NCBI RefSeq assembly: GCF_013113835.1
Contig: NZ_VTYQ01000016.1
Coordinates: forward strand, 1 to 64,000
Direction of reading: 5' to 3'
DNA from: Vibrio sp. RE88
GTDB taxonomy: Bacteria > Pseudomonadota > Gammaproteobacteria > Enterobacterales > Vibrionaceae
Length of the DNA: 64,000 bases
Each line of letters begins with the position of its first letter. The first letter of the stretch is position 1. A program made the position numbers and the translations under genes. The notes under the pieces are model-generated. The model did not search any database. It was not told where the DNA came from and worked only from the letters and a program-made list of their open reading frames with translations. This document shows, piece by piece, positions 25,950-34,796 of the stretch.

Positions 25950-26234
25950 ATGGAAAGATATCTAATCGACATTAAAGCAGACGACAAACCTGTACTGCTG
26001 GAGCGTGTTCTTCGTGTGGTTCGCCATCGTGGTTTCATTGTTAGGCAAGTTGCAGGCACACAGAACCATGAGAGCAAGATTGCCAGTGTCGAGATCATCG
26101 TCGACAGTGATCGTCCGATCTCCTTTCTGACCAATCAGATTGAAAAGCTCTGGGATGTGCGCACGGTTGAGGTAACACAAATCGCCAGTGACGAGCTACC
26201 GAATAACAACCTACAACAAAAAATTTGTGCATAA
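25950..26234 (+). CDS. ilvM: Acetolactate synthase II regulatory subunit
   Basis: A 94-residue ACT-domain small subunit that stabilises and activates IlvG. The ACT pattern is visible in LIDIKADDKPVLLERVLRVV, RRGF-like RHRGFIV and IASVEIIVDSDRPISFLTNQ. The start is the ATG at 25950, one base after the ilvG stop; an overlapping longer frame inside ilvG is discarded. Confidence 0.93.
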   Translation: MERYLIDIKADDKPVLLERVLRVVRHRGFIVRQVAGTQNHESKIASVEIIVDSDRPISFLTNQIEKLWDVRTVEVTQIASDELPNNNLQQKICA

Positions 26235-26246
26235 AGGAAGGCAATA

Positions 26247-27191
26247 ATGGCTACTACAACAGCGGATTACATTTGGTTTAATGGCAAGCTGGTACCGTGG
26301 AAAGAAGCGAATGTTCACGTACTGACTCATGCGATGCACTACGGTACTTCAGTATTTGAAGGCGTGCGCTGCTACAACACGCCCAAAGGACCAATTATCT
26401 TCCGCCATCGTGAGCATGCGAAGCGACTGAAAGATTCAGCCAAAATCTACCGTTTCCCTATCCCTTACTCTGTGGATGAAATCATGGAAGCGACGCGCGA
26501 AACACTGCGCGAGAACAAACTCGATAGCGCTTACATTCGCCCGCTCGGTTTTGTCGGCAATGTTGGCCTCGGTGTGTGTCCACCGCAGGGCACTGAAATG
26601 GACCTAATCATCGCCGCTTTCCCATGGGGCTCTTACCTAGGTGAAGAAGCCTTGGAAAAAGGGGTCGATGCGATGATTTCCAGCTGGAACCGCGCGGCGC
26701 CAAACACCATTCCAACCGCAGCGAAAGCTGGCGGTAACTACCTGTCTTCATTGCTGGTTGGCGGCGAAGCACGTCGTCATGGCTACGATGAAGGTATTGC
26801 ATTAAGCGTTGACGGTTACTTATCTGAAGGCGCAGGTGAGAACATCTTTGTGATTAAAGGTGGTGTGATCACCACGCCACCAGCAACCAGCGCCATCCTA
26901 CCGGGCATTACTCGTGATTCGATCATGACTATCGCTCGTGACAAAGGTTACCAAGTACGCGAAGCAAACATTGCTCGCGAAGCACTTTACCTAGCAGACG
27001 AAGTGTTTATGACAGGTACTGCAGCAGAGGTCGTTCCTGTTGCAACCATAGATAAAATTGACGTAGGCAGCGGTAAACGCGGCCCTATCACCAAAGAGCT
27101 GCAAGAAGCTTACTTTGGGCTATTCAACGGCACCACTGAAGATAAGTGGGGCTGGTTAGATTACGTTTACCCAGCAGACGCGGCAAAATAA
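26247..27191 (+). CDS. ilvE: Branched-chain amino acid aminotransferase
   Basis: PLP enzyme for the final transamination to Val, Leu and Ile. The 314-residue class IV aminotransferase begins IWFNGKLVPWKEANVHVLTHAMHYGTSVFEGVR-type sequence (seen in parts at residues 10-42), has the PLP lysine in AAKAGGNYL (about K160), the Glu in SEGAGENIF and phosphate loop LPGITRDSI. 12 bp after ilvM. Confidence 0.97.
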   Translation: MATTTADYIWFNGKLVPWKEANVHVLTHAMHYGTSVFEGVRCYNTPKGPIIFRHREHAKRLKDSAKIYRFPIPYSVDEIMEATRETLRENKLDSAYIRPLGFVGNVGLGVCPPQGTEMDLIIAAFPWGSYLGEEALEKGVDAMISSWNRAAPNTIPTAAKAGGNYLSSLLVGGEARRHGYDEGIALSVDGYLSEGAGENIFVIKGGVITTPPATSAILPGITRDSIMTIARDKGYQVREANIAREALYLADEVFMTGTAAEVVPVATIDKIDVGSGKRGPITKELQEAYFGLFNGTTEDKWGWLDYVYPADAAK

Positions 27192-27204
27192 AGGAAGTAG
27201 TAAG

Positions 27205-29046
27205 ATGCCTAAATACAGATCAGCAACCACCACTCACGGTCGTAACATGGCGGGTGCTCGTGCACTGTGGCGTGCAACTGGCGTAAAAGATGAAGATTTT
27301 GGTAAGCCAATCATCGCAGTCGTGAACTCATTCACTCAGTTTGTACCGGGCCACGTTCACCTTAAAGACATGGGCCAACTGGTCGCCGGTGAAATCGAGA
27401 AAGCAGGCGGTATCGCCAAAGAATTCAACACCATCGCGGTCGACGATGGTATCGCAATGGGCCACGGTGGTATGCTCTACTCACTGCCATCGCGTGAGCT
27501 TATCGCAGACTCGGTCGAATACATGGTGAATGCTCACTGTGCTGATGCCATGGTGTGTATCTCCAACTGTGACAAAATCACTCCGGGAATGCTAATGGCG
27601 TCAATGCGCCTAAACATCCCAGTGATCTTTGTATCTGGCGGCCCGATGGAAGCGGGTAAAACCAAGCTGTCTGATCAACTGATCAAACTCGACTTGGTTG
27701 ATGCGATGATCCAAGGTGCTGACCCGAAAGTCTCTGACGAGCAGAGCGAGCAAATTGAACGTAGCGCCTGTCCGACATGTGGTTCATGTTCAGGTATGTT
27801 CACAGCGAACTCAATGAACTGTCTGACTGAAGCATTAGGTCTGTCTCAGCCAGGTAACGGTTCGATGCTAGCAACACACGCTGACCGCGAAGAACTATTT
27901 ATCAACGCTGGTAAACGTATCGTTGAACTGACACGTCGTTACTACGAGCAAGATGACGAATCAGCGCTGCCACGCAATATCGCTACTTTTGATGCATTCG
28001 AAAACGCAATGGCTCTGGATATCGCGATGGGCGGCTCAACCAACACCATTCTCCACCTGCTTGCGGCAGCACAAGAAGGCGAAGTGGATTTCGATATGGA
28101 AGATATCGACCGCCTGTCTCGCCAAGTACCTCACCTATGTAAAGTGGCACCATCTACTCAGAAATATCACATGGAAGACGTACACCGCGCGGGTGGTGTG
28201 ATGGCTATCCTCGGCGAGCTGGACCGCGCAGGTTTGCTGCACAATGATGCACGCACCGTACTCGGCCTTTCAATGAAAGAGCAGCTAGCGCAATACGACA
28301 TCATCCAGACCGAAGATGAAGAAGTACTCAAGTTCTTCCGTGCAGGTCCTGCCGGTATTCGTACCACCAAAGCGTTCTCACAAGATTGTCGCTGGGATCG
28401 CCTTGATGACGACCGAGCAGAAGGTTGTATCCGCACCAAAGAAAACGCCTTCAGCCAAGAAGGTGGCCTAGCTGTTCTATCAGGTAATATCGCTCTTGAT
28501 GGTTGTATTGTGAAGACGGCTGGCGTTGATGAAAGCATCCACAAATTCACTGGTCCTGCTGTAGTGTTTGAAAGCCAGGAAGACGCGGTTGAAGGCATCT
28601 TAGGCGGCAAAGTCAAAGCAGGCGATGTAGTAGTAATCCGCTATGAAGGTCCTAAAGGGGGCCCGGGTATGCAGGAAATGCTTTACCCAACCACTTACCT
28701 GAAGTCAATGGGGCTTGGTAAAGAGTGTGCTCTGCTGACGGATGGTCGCTTCTCTGGCGGTACGTCTGGCCTGTCCATTGGTCACGCTTCACCTGAAGCG
28801 GCGAATGGTGGCGCGATTGGTCTGGTAAAACAGGGCGATATGATCGCGATTGATATTCCAAACCGCTCTATTTCTCTAGAAGTCTCAGAGCAGGAACTTG
28901 CTGAGCGCCGTGCAAAACAAGACGAACTGGGATGGAAGCCAGTCGATCGTCAACGTGAAGTTTCTTTTGCACTCAAAGCGTACGCAAGTATGGCAACCAG
29001 TGCTGACAAAGGGGCAGTACGAGATAAATCTAAGCTAGAGGACTAG
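27205..29046 (+). CDS. ilvD: Dihydroxy-acid dehydratase
   Basis: Iron-sulfur dehydratase converting dihydroxy acids to the 2-oxo acids of Val/Ile. The 613-residue protein has cluster-binding Cys in SNCDKITPGM (about residue 122) and CPTCGSCSGMF (about 192-202), the metal-binding DDGIAMGHGGM (about 80-90) and the C-terminal GRFSGGTSGLSIGHASPEA. Length matches E. coli (616). Confidence 0.97.
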   Translation: MPKYRSATTTHGRNMAGARALWRATGVKDEDFGKPIIAVVNSFTQFVPGHVHLKDMGQLVAGEIEKAGGIAKEFNTIAVDDGIAMGHGGMLYSLPSRELIADSVEYMVNAHCADAMVCISNCDKITPGMLMASMRLNIPVIFVSGGPMEAGKTKLSDQLIKLDLVDAMIQGADPKVSDEQSEQIERSACPTCGSCSGMFTANSMNCLTEALGLSQPGNGSMLATHADREELFINAGKRIVELTRRYYEQDDESALPRNIATFDAFENAMALDIAMGGSTNTILHLLAAAQEGEVDFDMEDIDRLSRQVPHLCKVAPSTQKYHMEDVHRAGGVMAILGELDRAGLLHNDARTVLGLSMKEQLAQYDIIQTEDEEVLKFFRAGPAGIRTTKAFSQDCRWDRLDDDRAEGCIRTKENAFSQEGGLAVLSGNIALDGCIVKTAGVDESIHKFTGPAVVFESQEDAVEGILGGKVKAGDVVVIRYEGPKGGPGMQEMLYPTTYLKSMGLGKECALLTDGRFSGGTSGLSIGHASPEAANGGAIGLVKQGDMIAIDIPNRSISLEVSEQELAERRAKQDELGWKPVDRQREVSFALKAYASMATSADKGAVRDKSKLED

Positions 29047-29049
29047 CTT

Positions 29050-30597
29050 ATGTCTGATTCTCTCTTTTCAGGGAAAGCTCATCAGACTGGCGCAGATTAT
29101 CTGCGCCATATCTTAAGAGCTCCGGTTTATGAAGCAGCAACGGTAACGCCTCTGCAGGAGATGCCACGCTTGAGTGAACGAATTGGCAACAAGGTGCAAA
29201 TCAAGCGCGAAGACCGCCAGCCTGTTCATTCGTTCAAACTGCGCGGCGCCTACAATATGGTGGCCAGTTTGTCTGAAGCGCAGAAAGCCGCTGGCGTGAT
29301 TGCCGCCTCAGCGGGTAACCATGCTCAAGGCATGGCGCTTTCTGGTACTAAGCTTGGTATCAAAACCACGATTGTGATGCCAAAAACCACACCTGACATT
29401 AAGGTCGAGGCGGTGCGTGGTTTTGGTGGTCACGTGGTGCTGCACGGCAATAACTTTGATGAAGCCAAAGCCGAAGCCGAGCGTTTATCTGAACAACATG
29501 GCTATACGTTTGTGCCACCTTTTGATCACCCATTAGTGATCGCGGGGCAAGGCACTATAGGTATGGAGATGCTGCAACAAAATGGCCATCTCGATCATAT
29601 CTTCGTCCCAGTTGGTGGCGGTGGTTTAGCAGCGGGTGTGGCAGTGTTGGTCAAACAGCTGATGCCAGAAATCAAAGTCATCGCGGTTGAGCCTGAAGAT
29701 TCTGCGTGTCTTAAAGCCGCGCTAGATGCTGGTGAGCCGGTCGTGCTCGACCAGGTCAGCATGTTTGCTGACGGTGTTGCGGTAAAGCGCATCGGTGAAG
29801 AGACCTTCCGCTTGTGTCAAAAGTACCTCGATGGACACATTACCGTTTCCAGCGATGAGATTTGCGCTGCAGTCAAAGACATCTTTGAAGATACGCGTGC
29901 TATCGCAGAGCCTTCTGGCGCGCTAGCGTTAGCAGGGTTGAAGAAATACGCCGAGCAAAACCAGCTTAAGAACAGCAACCTCGGTACTGTTCTGTCTGGT
30001 GCTAATACGAACTTCCACGGTCTGCGTTACGTCTCTGAGCGTTGTGAACTGGGTGAAAAACGTGAAGGCCTGCTGGCGGTCACGATTCCAGAACGCCAAG
30101 GCGCATTCTTTGAGTTCTGTAACTTAATTGGCGGCCGAGCGGTCACTGAGTTCAACTACCGCTACAACGATGATGATCTGGCCAACATTTTTGTTGGTGT
30201 CCGTCTACAAGGTGGGCAGGAAGAGCTGGAACACATCATTCACGATCTGCGTGAAGGTGGTTACCCTGTGGTCGACTTGTCAGACGACGAAATGGCAAAA
30301 CTGCACATTCGTTACATGATTGGTGGTAAACCATCGAAGCAGTTGAAAGAACGCCTATACAGCTTTGAATTCCCAGAATACCCAGGTGCATTGCTGAAAT
30401 TCCTCAGCACATTAGGCACCCATTGGAACATCAGTCTGTTCAACTATCGCAATCATGGTGCCGACTACGGTCGAGTATTGTGTGGTTTTGAACTGGATGA
30501 AGCCGATTTATCGCGCTTTTCCGCCCATTTGCGAGAGCTGGGCTATCAATGCAAAGACGAAACCGACAACCCGTCGTATAAGTTTTTCCTTTCTTAA
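29050..30597 (+). CDS. ilvA: Threonine deaminase (biosynthetic)
   Basis: PLP enzyme converting threonine to 2-oxobutanoate for isoleucine synthesis. The 515-residue protein has the PLP lysine in HSFKLRGAYNM (about K62), SAGNHAQG (about 88-95), the glycine-rich VGGGGLAAG phosphate site and two C-terminal ACT-like regulatory domains (about 335-410 and 430-505) for feedback by isoleucine. Three bases follow ilvD; the terminator at 30603-30630 ends the operon. Confidence 0.97.
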   Translation: MSDSLFSGKAHQTGADYLRHILRAPVYEAATVTPLQEMPRLSERIGNKVQIKREDRQPVHSFKLRGAYNMVASLSEAQKAAGVIAASAGNHAQGMALSGTKLGIKTTIVMPKTTPDIKVEAVRGFGGHVVLHGNNFDEAKAEAERLSEQHGYTFVPPFDHPLVIAGQGTIGMEMLQQNGHLDHIFVPVGGGGLAAGVAVLVKQLMPEIKVIAVEPEDSACLKAALDAGEPVVLDQVSMFADGVAVKRIGEETFRLCQKYLDGHITVSSDEICAAVKDIFEDTRAIAEPSGALALAGLKKYAEQNQLKNSNLGTVLSGANTNFHGLRYVSERCELGEKREGLLAVTIPERQGAFFEFCNLIGGRAVTEFNYRYNDDDLANIFVGVRLQGGQEELEHIIHDLREGGYPVVDLSDDEMAKLHIRYMIGGKPSKQLKERLYSFEFPEYPGALLKFLSTLGTHWNISLFNYRNHGADYGRVLCGFELDEADLSRFSAHLRELGYQCKDETDNPSYKFFLS

Positions 30598-30602
30598 TCA
30601 TC

Positions 30603-30630
30603 AAAAAGCCAGTCACATGACTGGCTTTTT
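30603..30630 (+). terminator. ilv operon terminator
   Basis: AAAAAGCCAGT / ACTGGCTTTTT stem with 4-6 nt loop and T-run, just after the ilvA stop. Confidence 0.9.
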
Positions 30631-30769
30631 CTTTACGACCCAAAGCGACTTTCCGCAATGCACTGTATGCATGTATATAATGCTAAAGTTTCATTTTAGT
30701 CATAGTGACTTTCAGTCTACACTCAATATCAGTTTTTAAATGTTTGCTACCGCGTAGTGGAGACCATCT

Positions 30770-31750
30770 ATGTTTAACGCACTGATTCTAAACCAAGAAG
30801 AAAAACGCACCATCGCCTCTGTAGAACAAATCGACGAAGCACAATTGCCACAAGGCGAGGTACTGATCGATGTCGATTACTCATCACTCAACTACAAAGA
30901 TGGTCTGGCGATCACTGGCAAAGGTAAGATCATCCGCAACTTCCCTATGGTGCCGGGCATCGATATGGCAGGTACCGTTGCTCACTCAGATGATGAACGT
31001 TACCAAGTCGGCGATAAAGTCGTATTAACTGGCTGGGGTGTGGGTGAGAATCACTGGGGTGGTATGGCTCAACGCGCGCGCCTAAAAGCTGACTGGTTGG
31101 TACCACTGCCAAAAGGGATCGACAGCAAAAAGGCCATGATGGTTGGCACCGCTGGCTTTACTGCCATGCTGTGTGTTCAAGCGCTGATCGACGCTGGTGT
31201 CAAACCTGAGTCGGGTGAAATTCTGGTGACTGGTGCCAGTGGTGGTGTGGGGTCAGTAGCGGTAACGCTATTGGCAACGCTCGGCTACAAAGTGGCCGCG
31301 GTGACAGGCCGTATTGAACAAAATGGTCCTCTCTTAGAAAAGCTGGGCGCAAGCCGCATCATTGATCGTGTCGAGTTTGAAGAACCCGCACGTCCACTGG
31401 AAAAACAAGTTTGGGCTGGCGCCGTTGATACCGTGGGCAGCAAGGTCCTAGCTAAAGTACTGGCGCAAATGGATTACAACAGCGCAGTAGCCGCTTGTGG
31501 TCTGGCGGGTGGCTTTGACCTACCGACCACAGTGATGCCTTTTATCCTGCGTAATGTTCGCCTGCAAGGCGTAGACTCAGTGATGTGCCCAACAGAGAAG
31601 CGTATCGCTGCTTGGGAAAAGCTGGTTGAGCTACTACCTGACAGCTACTTTGAGCAAGCCTGTACTGAAGTGGCTCTTGCCGATGCACCAAAATACGCAG
31701 AAGACATTACCAACGGCCAAGTAACAGGTCGCGTTGTGATTAAGCTGTAA
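30770..31750 (+). CDS. acuI: Acrylyl-CoA reductase AcuI (YhdH family)
   Basis: NADPH-dependent medium-chain dehydrogenase/reductase without zinc, 326 residues, very similar to E. coli YhdH/AcuI: SSLNYKDGLAITGKGKIIRNFPMVPGID-type N-terminus, LTGWGVGENHWGG, NADPH loop GASGGVGSVAV (about 155-165) and RNVRLQGVDSVM. The family reduces acrylyl-CoA to propionyl-CoA, relevant to DMSP and acrylate detoxification in marine bacteria. GGAG precedes the ATG; a terminator follows. Confidence 0.9.
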   Translation: MFNALILNQEEKRTIASVEQIDEAQLPQGEVLIDVDYSSLNYKDGLAITGKGKIIRNFPMVPGIDMAGTVAHSDDERYQVGDKVVLTGWGVGENHWGGMAQRARLKADWLVPLPKGIDSKKAMMVGTAGFTAMLCVQALIDAGVKPESGEILVTGASGGVGSVAVTLLATLGYKVAAVTGRIEQNGPLLEKLGASRIIDRVEFEEPARPLEKQVWAGAVDTVGSKVLAKVLAQMDYNSAVAACGLAGGFDLPTTVMPFILRNVRLQGVDSVMCPTEKRIAAWEKLVELLPDSYFEQACTEVALADAPKYAEDITNGQVTGRVVIKL

Positions 31751-31766
31751 TTCTAAGATTCAAAAT

Positions 31767-31794
31767 AAAAGAGCCAGCATTGCTGGCTCTTTTT
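31767..31794 (+). terminator. Terminator after acuI
   Basis: AAAAGAGCCAG / CTGGCTCTTTT stem, 5-nt loop, then TTTT; ends acuI before the convergent LysR gene. Confidence 0.88.
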
Positions 31795-31812
31795 GTATCA
31801 ATAGAAATAATG

Positions 31813-32754
31813 TTAATCCAATCCCATGTCTGCGATACGTTTGGCAATCAAACGACTACACTCTTCTCTCACCACAGATCGCAGCCATTCCTGCGCCGGT
31901 GAGTGCTCGCAACGTGCATGCCAGATCATCGAATAATCAAACGGCGTGAACTGGAATGGTAAAGGCTTAACTGCCAAGTCATAACGCTCTGCAACCAGAT
32001 AAGCTAAATCCGCTGGCACCGTAATGATCAGCGGCATGGTATCCACAATGGCTAGTGCCGCTTCCAAATGATAAGCCCGCAGTACCATTTTTCGCTTGGG
32101 CTGGTCCACTAACGCCTGTTCAATTAAGGCTTTGACACCATCACTGATAGCGATCATCGCATGTGGATAGGTAAGGTAGTCCTTCAAACTGAGTGACGTA
32201 TTAGCCAACGGGTGCTGTTTAGATAAAAGACATAAAACCCCTACACGACCAAGAATTTCACTACGCAGTGGCTTCACTGGACCAATGGGTCGGCATATGG
32301 CTAAATCCGCCCCCTCATACGTCAACTGATCAGCTAATCGGTCATGTTGTAGCGGCAGAAAGTTAATCGACACATTAGGCGCTTCCTGATAAATACGCGG
32401 CAAAGCAAAGGGCAGAATAGTCTGCATCGCATAGTCTGTGGTGGCGATATTAAAGGTATTCTCAAAGCTTTGCGGTTCAGTTTGAATCGGAGACAGCACC
32501 TGACGCAGCGACTCCAGTGGCTCTCCCAGTGCTTTGTCGACCTCGAGCGCTTTTTCGGTTGGAATCAGATGCTGACCCTGACGCGTAAACAAGGGGTCAC
32601 CCAGCATGTCACGCAGCCGACCTAACACTCGGCTCATCGCTGACTGGCTGAGATTAAGCCGATGTGCCGCCTTACTGACACTGCACTCTTCGATTAAAAC
32701 TCGCAACGCCACCAGCAAATTCAGATCACGGCGATAGATGTCTTCTAATTCCAC
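31813..32754 (-). CDS. LysR-family transcriptional regulator
   Basis: A 313-residue LysR regulator: N-terminal winged helix-turn-helix (LNLLVALRVLIEECSVSKAA...SQSAMSRVLGRLRDMLGDPLF pattern, about 11-58) and a C-terminal substrate-binding domain. The start RRDLNLLVAL resembles the LeuO/NodD branch, but the target and effector are unknown. The start codon is GTG (32754). It converges on acuI; no divergent target gene sits immediately upstream, since a small membrane-protein gene on the same strand ends at a terminator before it. Confidence 0.9.
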   Translation of the reverse strand: MELEDIYRRDLNLLVALRVLIEECSVSKAAHRLNLSQSAMSRVLGRLRDMLGDPLFTRQGQHLIPTEKALEVDKALGEPLESLRQVLSPIQTEPQSFENTFNIATTDYAMQTILPFALPRIYQEAPNVSINFLPLQHDRLADQLTYEGADLAICRPIGPVKPLRSEILGRVGVLCLLSKQHPLANTSLSLKDYLTYPHAMIAISDGVKALIEQALVDQPKRKMVLRAYHLEAALAIVDTMPLIITVPADLAYLVAERYDLAVKPLPFQFTPFDYSMIWHARCEHSPAQEWLRSVVREECSRLIAKRIADMGLD

Positions 32755-32805
32755 AAATAGCCACTTAAAATGAAGGGTATATTTATTGAATTGTACTCTT
32801 TAGAT

Positions 32806-32832
32806 AAAAAAAATCCCGCCTTTCAGCGGGGA
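32806..32832 (-). terminator. Terminator after the small membrane-protein gene
   Basis: On the minus strand CCCGC / GCGGG forms a short GC stem with a 6-nt loop, followed by ATTTTTTTT. It isolates the upstream 61-codon gene from the LysR gene. Confidence 0.8.
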
Positions 32833-32911
32833 AGCCCAAGAAAAATGGGGATAGTGTCGGAATGTAATTGAGCGTAGTTACAATTGAGAATGGTTGTTGG
32901 AAGTTCAACCA

Positions 32912-33097
32912 TCAATTTTCTTGCTCTTCAGATGCGCTCGGCCAGCGATGCATCTCGAGCCAAATCCCTACAACCGTCGCAACCATGCCGAGCAAAGGCA
33001 TAAACGACGATTCTGCTGGTGTACGTAAAACAAGTGCGCAAAAAGAAATAAAGCACAGCACGGAATAGATTGTTAGACGATCTAAAGCTGTCAACAT
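32912..33097 (-). CDS. Small two-helix membrane protein (61 residues)
   Basis: Two hydrophobic segments (about residues 8-24 and 31-46) and an acidic tail ending SASEEQEN. I do not recognise a family. Support for a real gene: AAGGAGC 6 nt before the ATG and an intrinsic terminator about 80 bp after the stop on the same strand. Inner-membrane location is inferred; function unknown. Confidence 0.65.
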   Translation of the reverse strand: MLTALDRLTIYSVLCFISFCALVLRTPAESSFMPLLGMVATVVGIWLEMHRWPSASEEQEN

Positions 33098-33226
33098 AAG
33101 CGCTCCTTGTTTTAAATGTTACCAACTTGTTAACTAAGTTAAAACAATTTGATCGCTTTGCCAAGGGGTTATTGAATATTTTTTCTTCACCAGTATTATC
33201 TACCCCCTATTGAGGTAACCAAAGAT

Positions 33227-33481
33227 ATGACCATGACAATCAATTCAGAACAGGCGACCCAAACTTTAGAGGCAGAAGGACTGCGCTGCCCAGAGCCCGT
33301 GATGATGGTCAGGAAGACAATCCGTAACATGCAAGAGGGTGAGATTCTGCTGGTAAAAGCCGATGATCCATCCACCACACGCGACATTCCGAGCTTCTGC
33401 CGCTTTATGGATCACCAGCTGATTGCAGCTCAAACCGAAGAGCTGCCTTACCAGTACCTGATCAAGAAAGGAATGGAATAG
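33227..33481 (+). CDS. tusA: Sulfurtransferase TusA
   Basis: Small sulfur-relay protein (formerly SirA/YhhP) passing persulfide sulfur from IscS toward tRNA 2-thiolation. The 84-residue protein has the diagnostic LRCPEPVMMVRKTIR with the catalytic Cys at residue 21 and the DDPSTTRDIPSFCRFMDHQL block. GAGGT lies upstream of ATG 33227; a second in-frame ATG two codons later is a possible start. Confidence 0.95.
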   Translation: MTMTINSEQATQTLEAEGLRCPEPVMMVRKTIRNMQEGEILLVKADDPSTTRDIPSFCRFMDHQLIAAQTEELPYQYLIKKGME

Positions 33482-33508
33482 CGTTAACGCTAAGCTAATA
33501 GAAATGAA

Positions 33509-33533
33509 AAACGGCTGCCTGGGGCAGCCGTTT
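33509..33533. terminator. Bidirectional terminator after tusA
   Basis: Perfect 11-bp stem AAACGGCTGCC / GGCAGCCGTTT with a 3-nt loop. Both strands continue with T-rich sequence (five T on the minus strand), so it serves tusA and the convergent 86-codon gene. Confidence 0.88.
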
Positions 33534-33535
33534 GT

Positions 33536-33796
33536 TTATTCGTCATATTCAATGGTATGGACTTCCGATTGTAATTTTCTCAGCTGTTTTTGCATTGCCC
33601 GCATTTCTTCGTGCATTGGGATAATGTGCGCGACTCGAATCCAGGCTTCAACCGTCAACGCGGTCAACACAAATGAACCTGCAACAATCGGTAGCCACAT
33701 GTCGGTCAGTACCATTGCCAGTAAACACAGTACCAAGCCGAAAGTGAATAGATAACTCTGACTTTTTGGGGTCATCCCCATATAACGTGTAAGCAT
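33536..33796 (-). CDS. Small membrane protein with coiled-coil tail (86 residues)
   Basis: Two hydrophobic helices (about 14-32 and 35-52) followed by a charged helix with heptad-like spacing, HEEMRAMQKQLRKLQSEVHT (about 62-81). Not recognised. GAGGG precedes the ATG at 33796 by about 9 nt and a terminator abuts the stop, supporting a real gene. The tail probably lies in the cytoplasm as a coiled coil. Confidence 0.7.
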   Translation of the reverse strand: MLTRYMGMTPKSQSYLFTFGLVLCLLAMVLTDMWLPIVAGSFVLTALTVEAWIRVAHIIPMHEEMRAMQKQLRKLQSEVHTIEYDE

Positions 33797-34004
33797 AATA
33801 TTGCCCTCTCGCTATACTCTAGGTGTTTGAAGAATAAACAGAATTTTTCTCACCTTGAGTAACATCATTCACACCGTTAAGTTAGCATGACAAGTATGAC
33901 ACGAATATGTCAGCGATCACGCCCTTACACGAATTTAGCATAGAGTTTGATCTATCGCATTTCTCCACCAGATATCCGCTTTTTATCGCACGTTAGCGAC
34001 CGTT

Positions 34005-34559
34005 TTACAAAAACGCAGCGCCAACCGCCAGAGCGATAAATAGCAGAGCCGTCACCTTACGGATCAGGTTGAGCGGCATTTTGTCGGCCGACAATTTACC
34101 AATCAAAACCACAGGAACATTGGCTGCCAGCATACCCAGCGTAGTACCGATAATCACCAACGTCAGCGCATCGGCAAACTGAGCCCCTAAGATAGAGGTA
34201 GCAATCTGGGTTTTATCACCAATTTCAGCGATAAAGAACGCAATAAAACTGGCAACAAACGGTCCTCGGTTGGAAATTTCATCGTCATCATCCAGCTTAT
34301 CTGGGATCAGCACCCAACCCGCCATAGCGAGAAAACTTGCCACCACGACCCACTTAAGCACCTCTGGTAATAAATAGTCGGCCACAACCACACCTAACCA
34401 AGCCGCAAGGGCGTGATTGGCAATAGTAGCGAAGAAAATAGCGGCGATAATCGGTATCGGTTTTCGATAACGACTGGCCAACAGTAAAGACAATAGCTGG
34501 GTTTTGTCACCAATTTCGGCTAAAGCGACAGTGGTAATTGAAATAGCTAAAACGCTCAC
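34005..34559 (-). CDS. mneA: Manganese exporter MneA (TMEM165/GDT1 family, UPF0016)
   Basis: Six-helix inner-membrane protein of 184 residues with the duplicated family motif EIGDKTQ (about residues 15-21 and 111-117), which supplies the acidic cation site. V. cholerae MneA of this family exports Mn2+. The start is GTG (34559) with no clear Shine-Dalgarno sequence. The acidic DKLDDDDE cluster lies in the central cytoplasmic loop. A manganese riboswitch in the 5' untranslated region independently supports manganese as substrate. Confidence 0.93.
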   Translation of the reverse strand: MSVLAISITTVALAEIGDKTQLLSLLLASRYRKPIPIIAAIFFATIANHALAAWLGVVVADYLLPEVLKWVVVASFLAMAGWVLIPDKLDDDDEISNRGPFVASFIAFFIAEIGDKTQIATSILGAQFADALTLVIIGTTLGMLAANVPVVLIGKLSADKMPLNLIRKVTALLFIALAVGAAFL

Positions 34560-34591
34560 GACATGCTCATTGAGGCAGGGATAATTATTTT

Positions 34592-34762
34592 AAACCTAAG
34601 ACAAACCTCGTGCCCCACCCCGGTTCACGATGTTTATCTAAGGTCTTGCTAAACCCATCAGGCGATGAGTCTCGAGCGCCATGGTGATTGTGCACCAATT
34701 ATGTTGACGAACGAACCAAACAATCAGGCTGATTGTGTTGGTAAGCTACTCCCCAAAGATGG
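34592..34762 (-). ncRNA. yybP-ykoY manganese riboswitch upstream of mneA
   Basis: On the minus strand the conserved pieces appear in order: CTTTGGGGAGTAGC (about 34746-34758), GTCAACATAA (34700-34708) and GCAAGACCTTAG (34639-34650), as in E. coli mntP/alx leaders. Downstream, 34626-34646 can pair with 34592-34612 over 21 positions with two mismatches; this hairpin consumes the 3' aptamer strand and is the likely expression platform, 32 nt before the GTG. Mn2+ binding should favour mneA expression. Confidence 0.88.
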
Positions 34763-34767
34763 ACGCA

Positions 34768-34796
34768 ATTCTAGCCAGCTCTATGTCATTTCTCAA
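34768..34796 (-). promoter_or_regulatory. mneA promoter
   Basis: Minus strand: TTGAGA (34791-34796), 17-bp spacer, TAGAAT (34768-34773). Initiation a few bases further places the RNA 5' end at the start of the riboswitch aptamer. Confidence 0.75.

Noticed and set aside
28167..28616. 149-codon minus-strand frame over ilvD
   Set aside because: Mirror of ilvD codon structure; low-complexity Ser/Pro/Arg product.
34592..34646. Calling the long mneA leader hairpin an ordinary intrinsic terminator
   Set aside because: It is not followed by a T-run; it fits better as a riboswitch expression platform.
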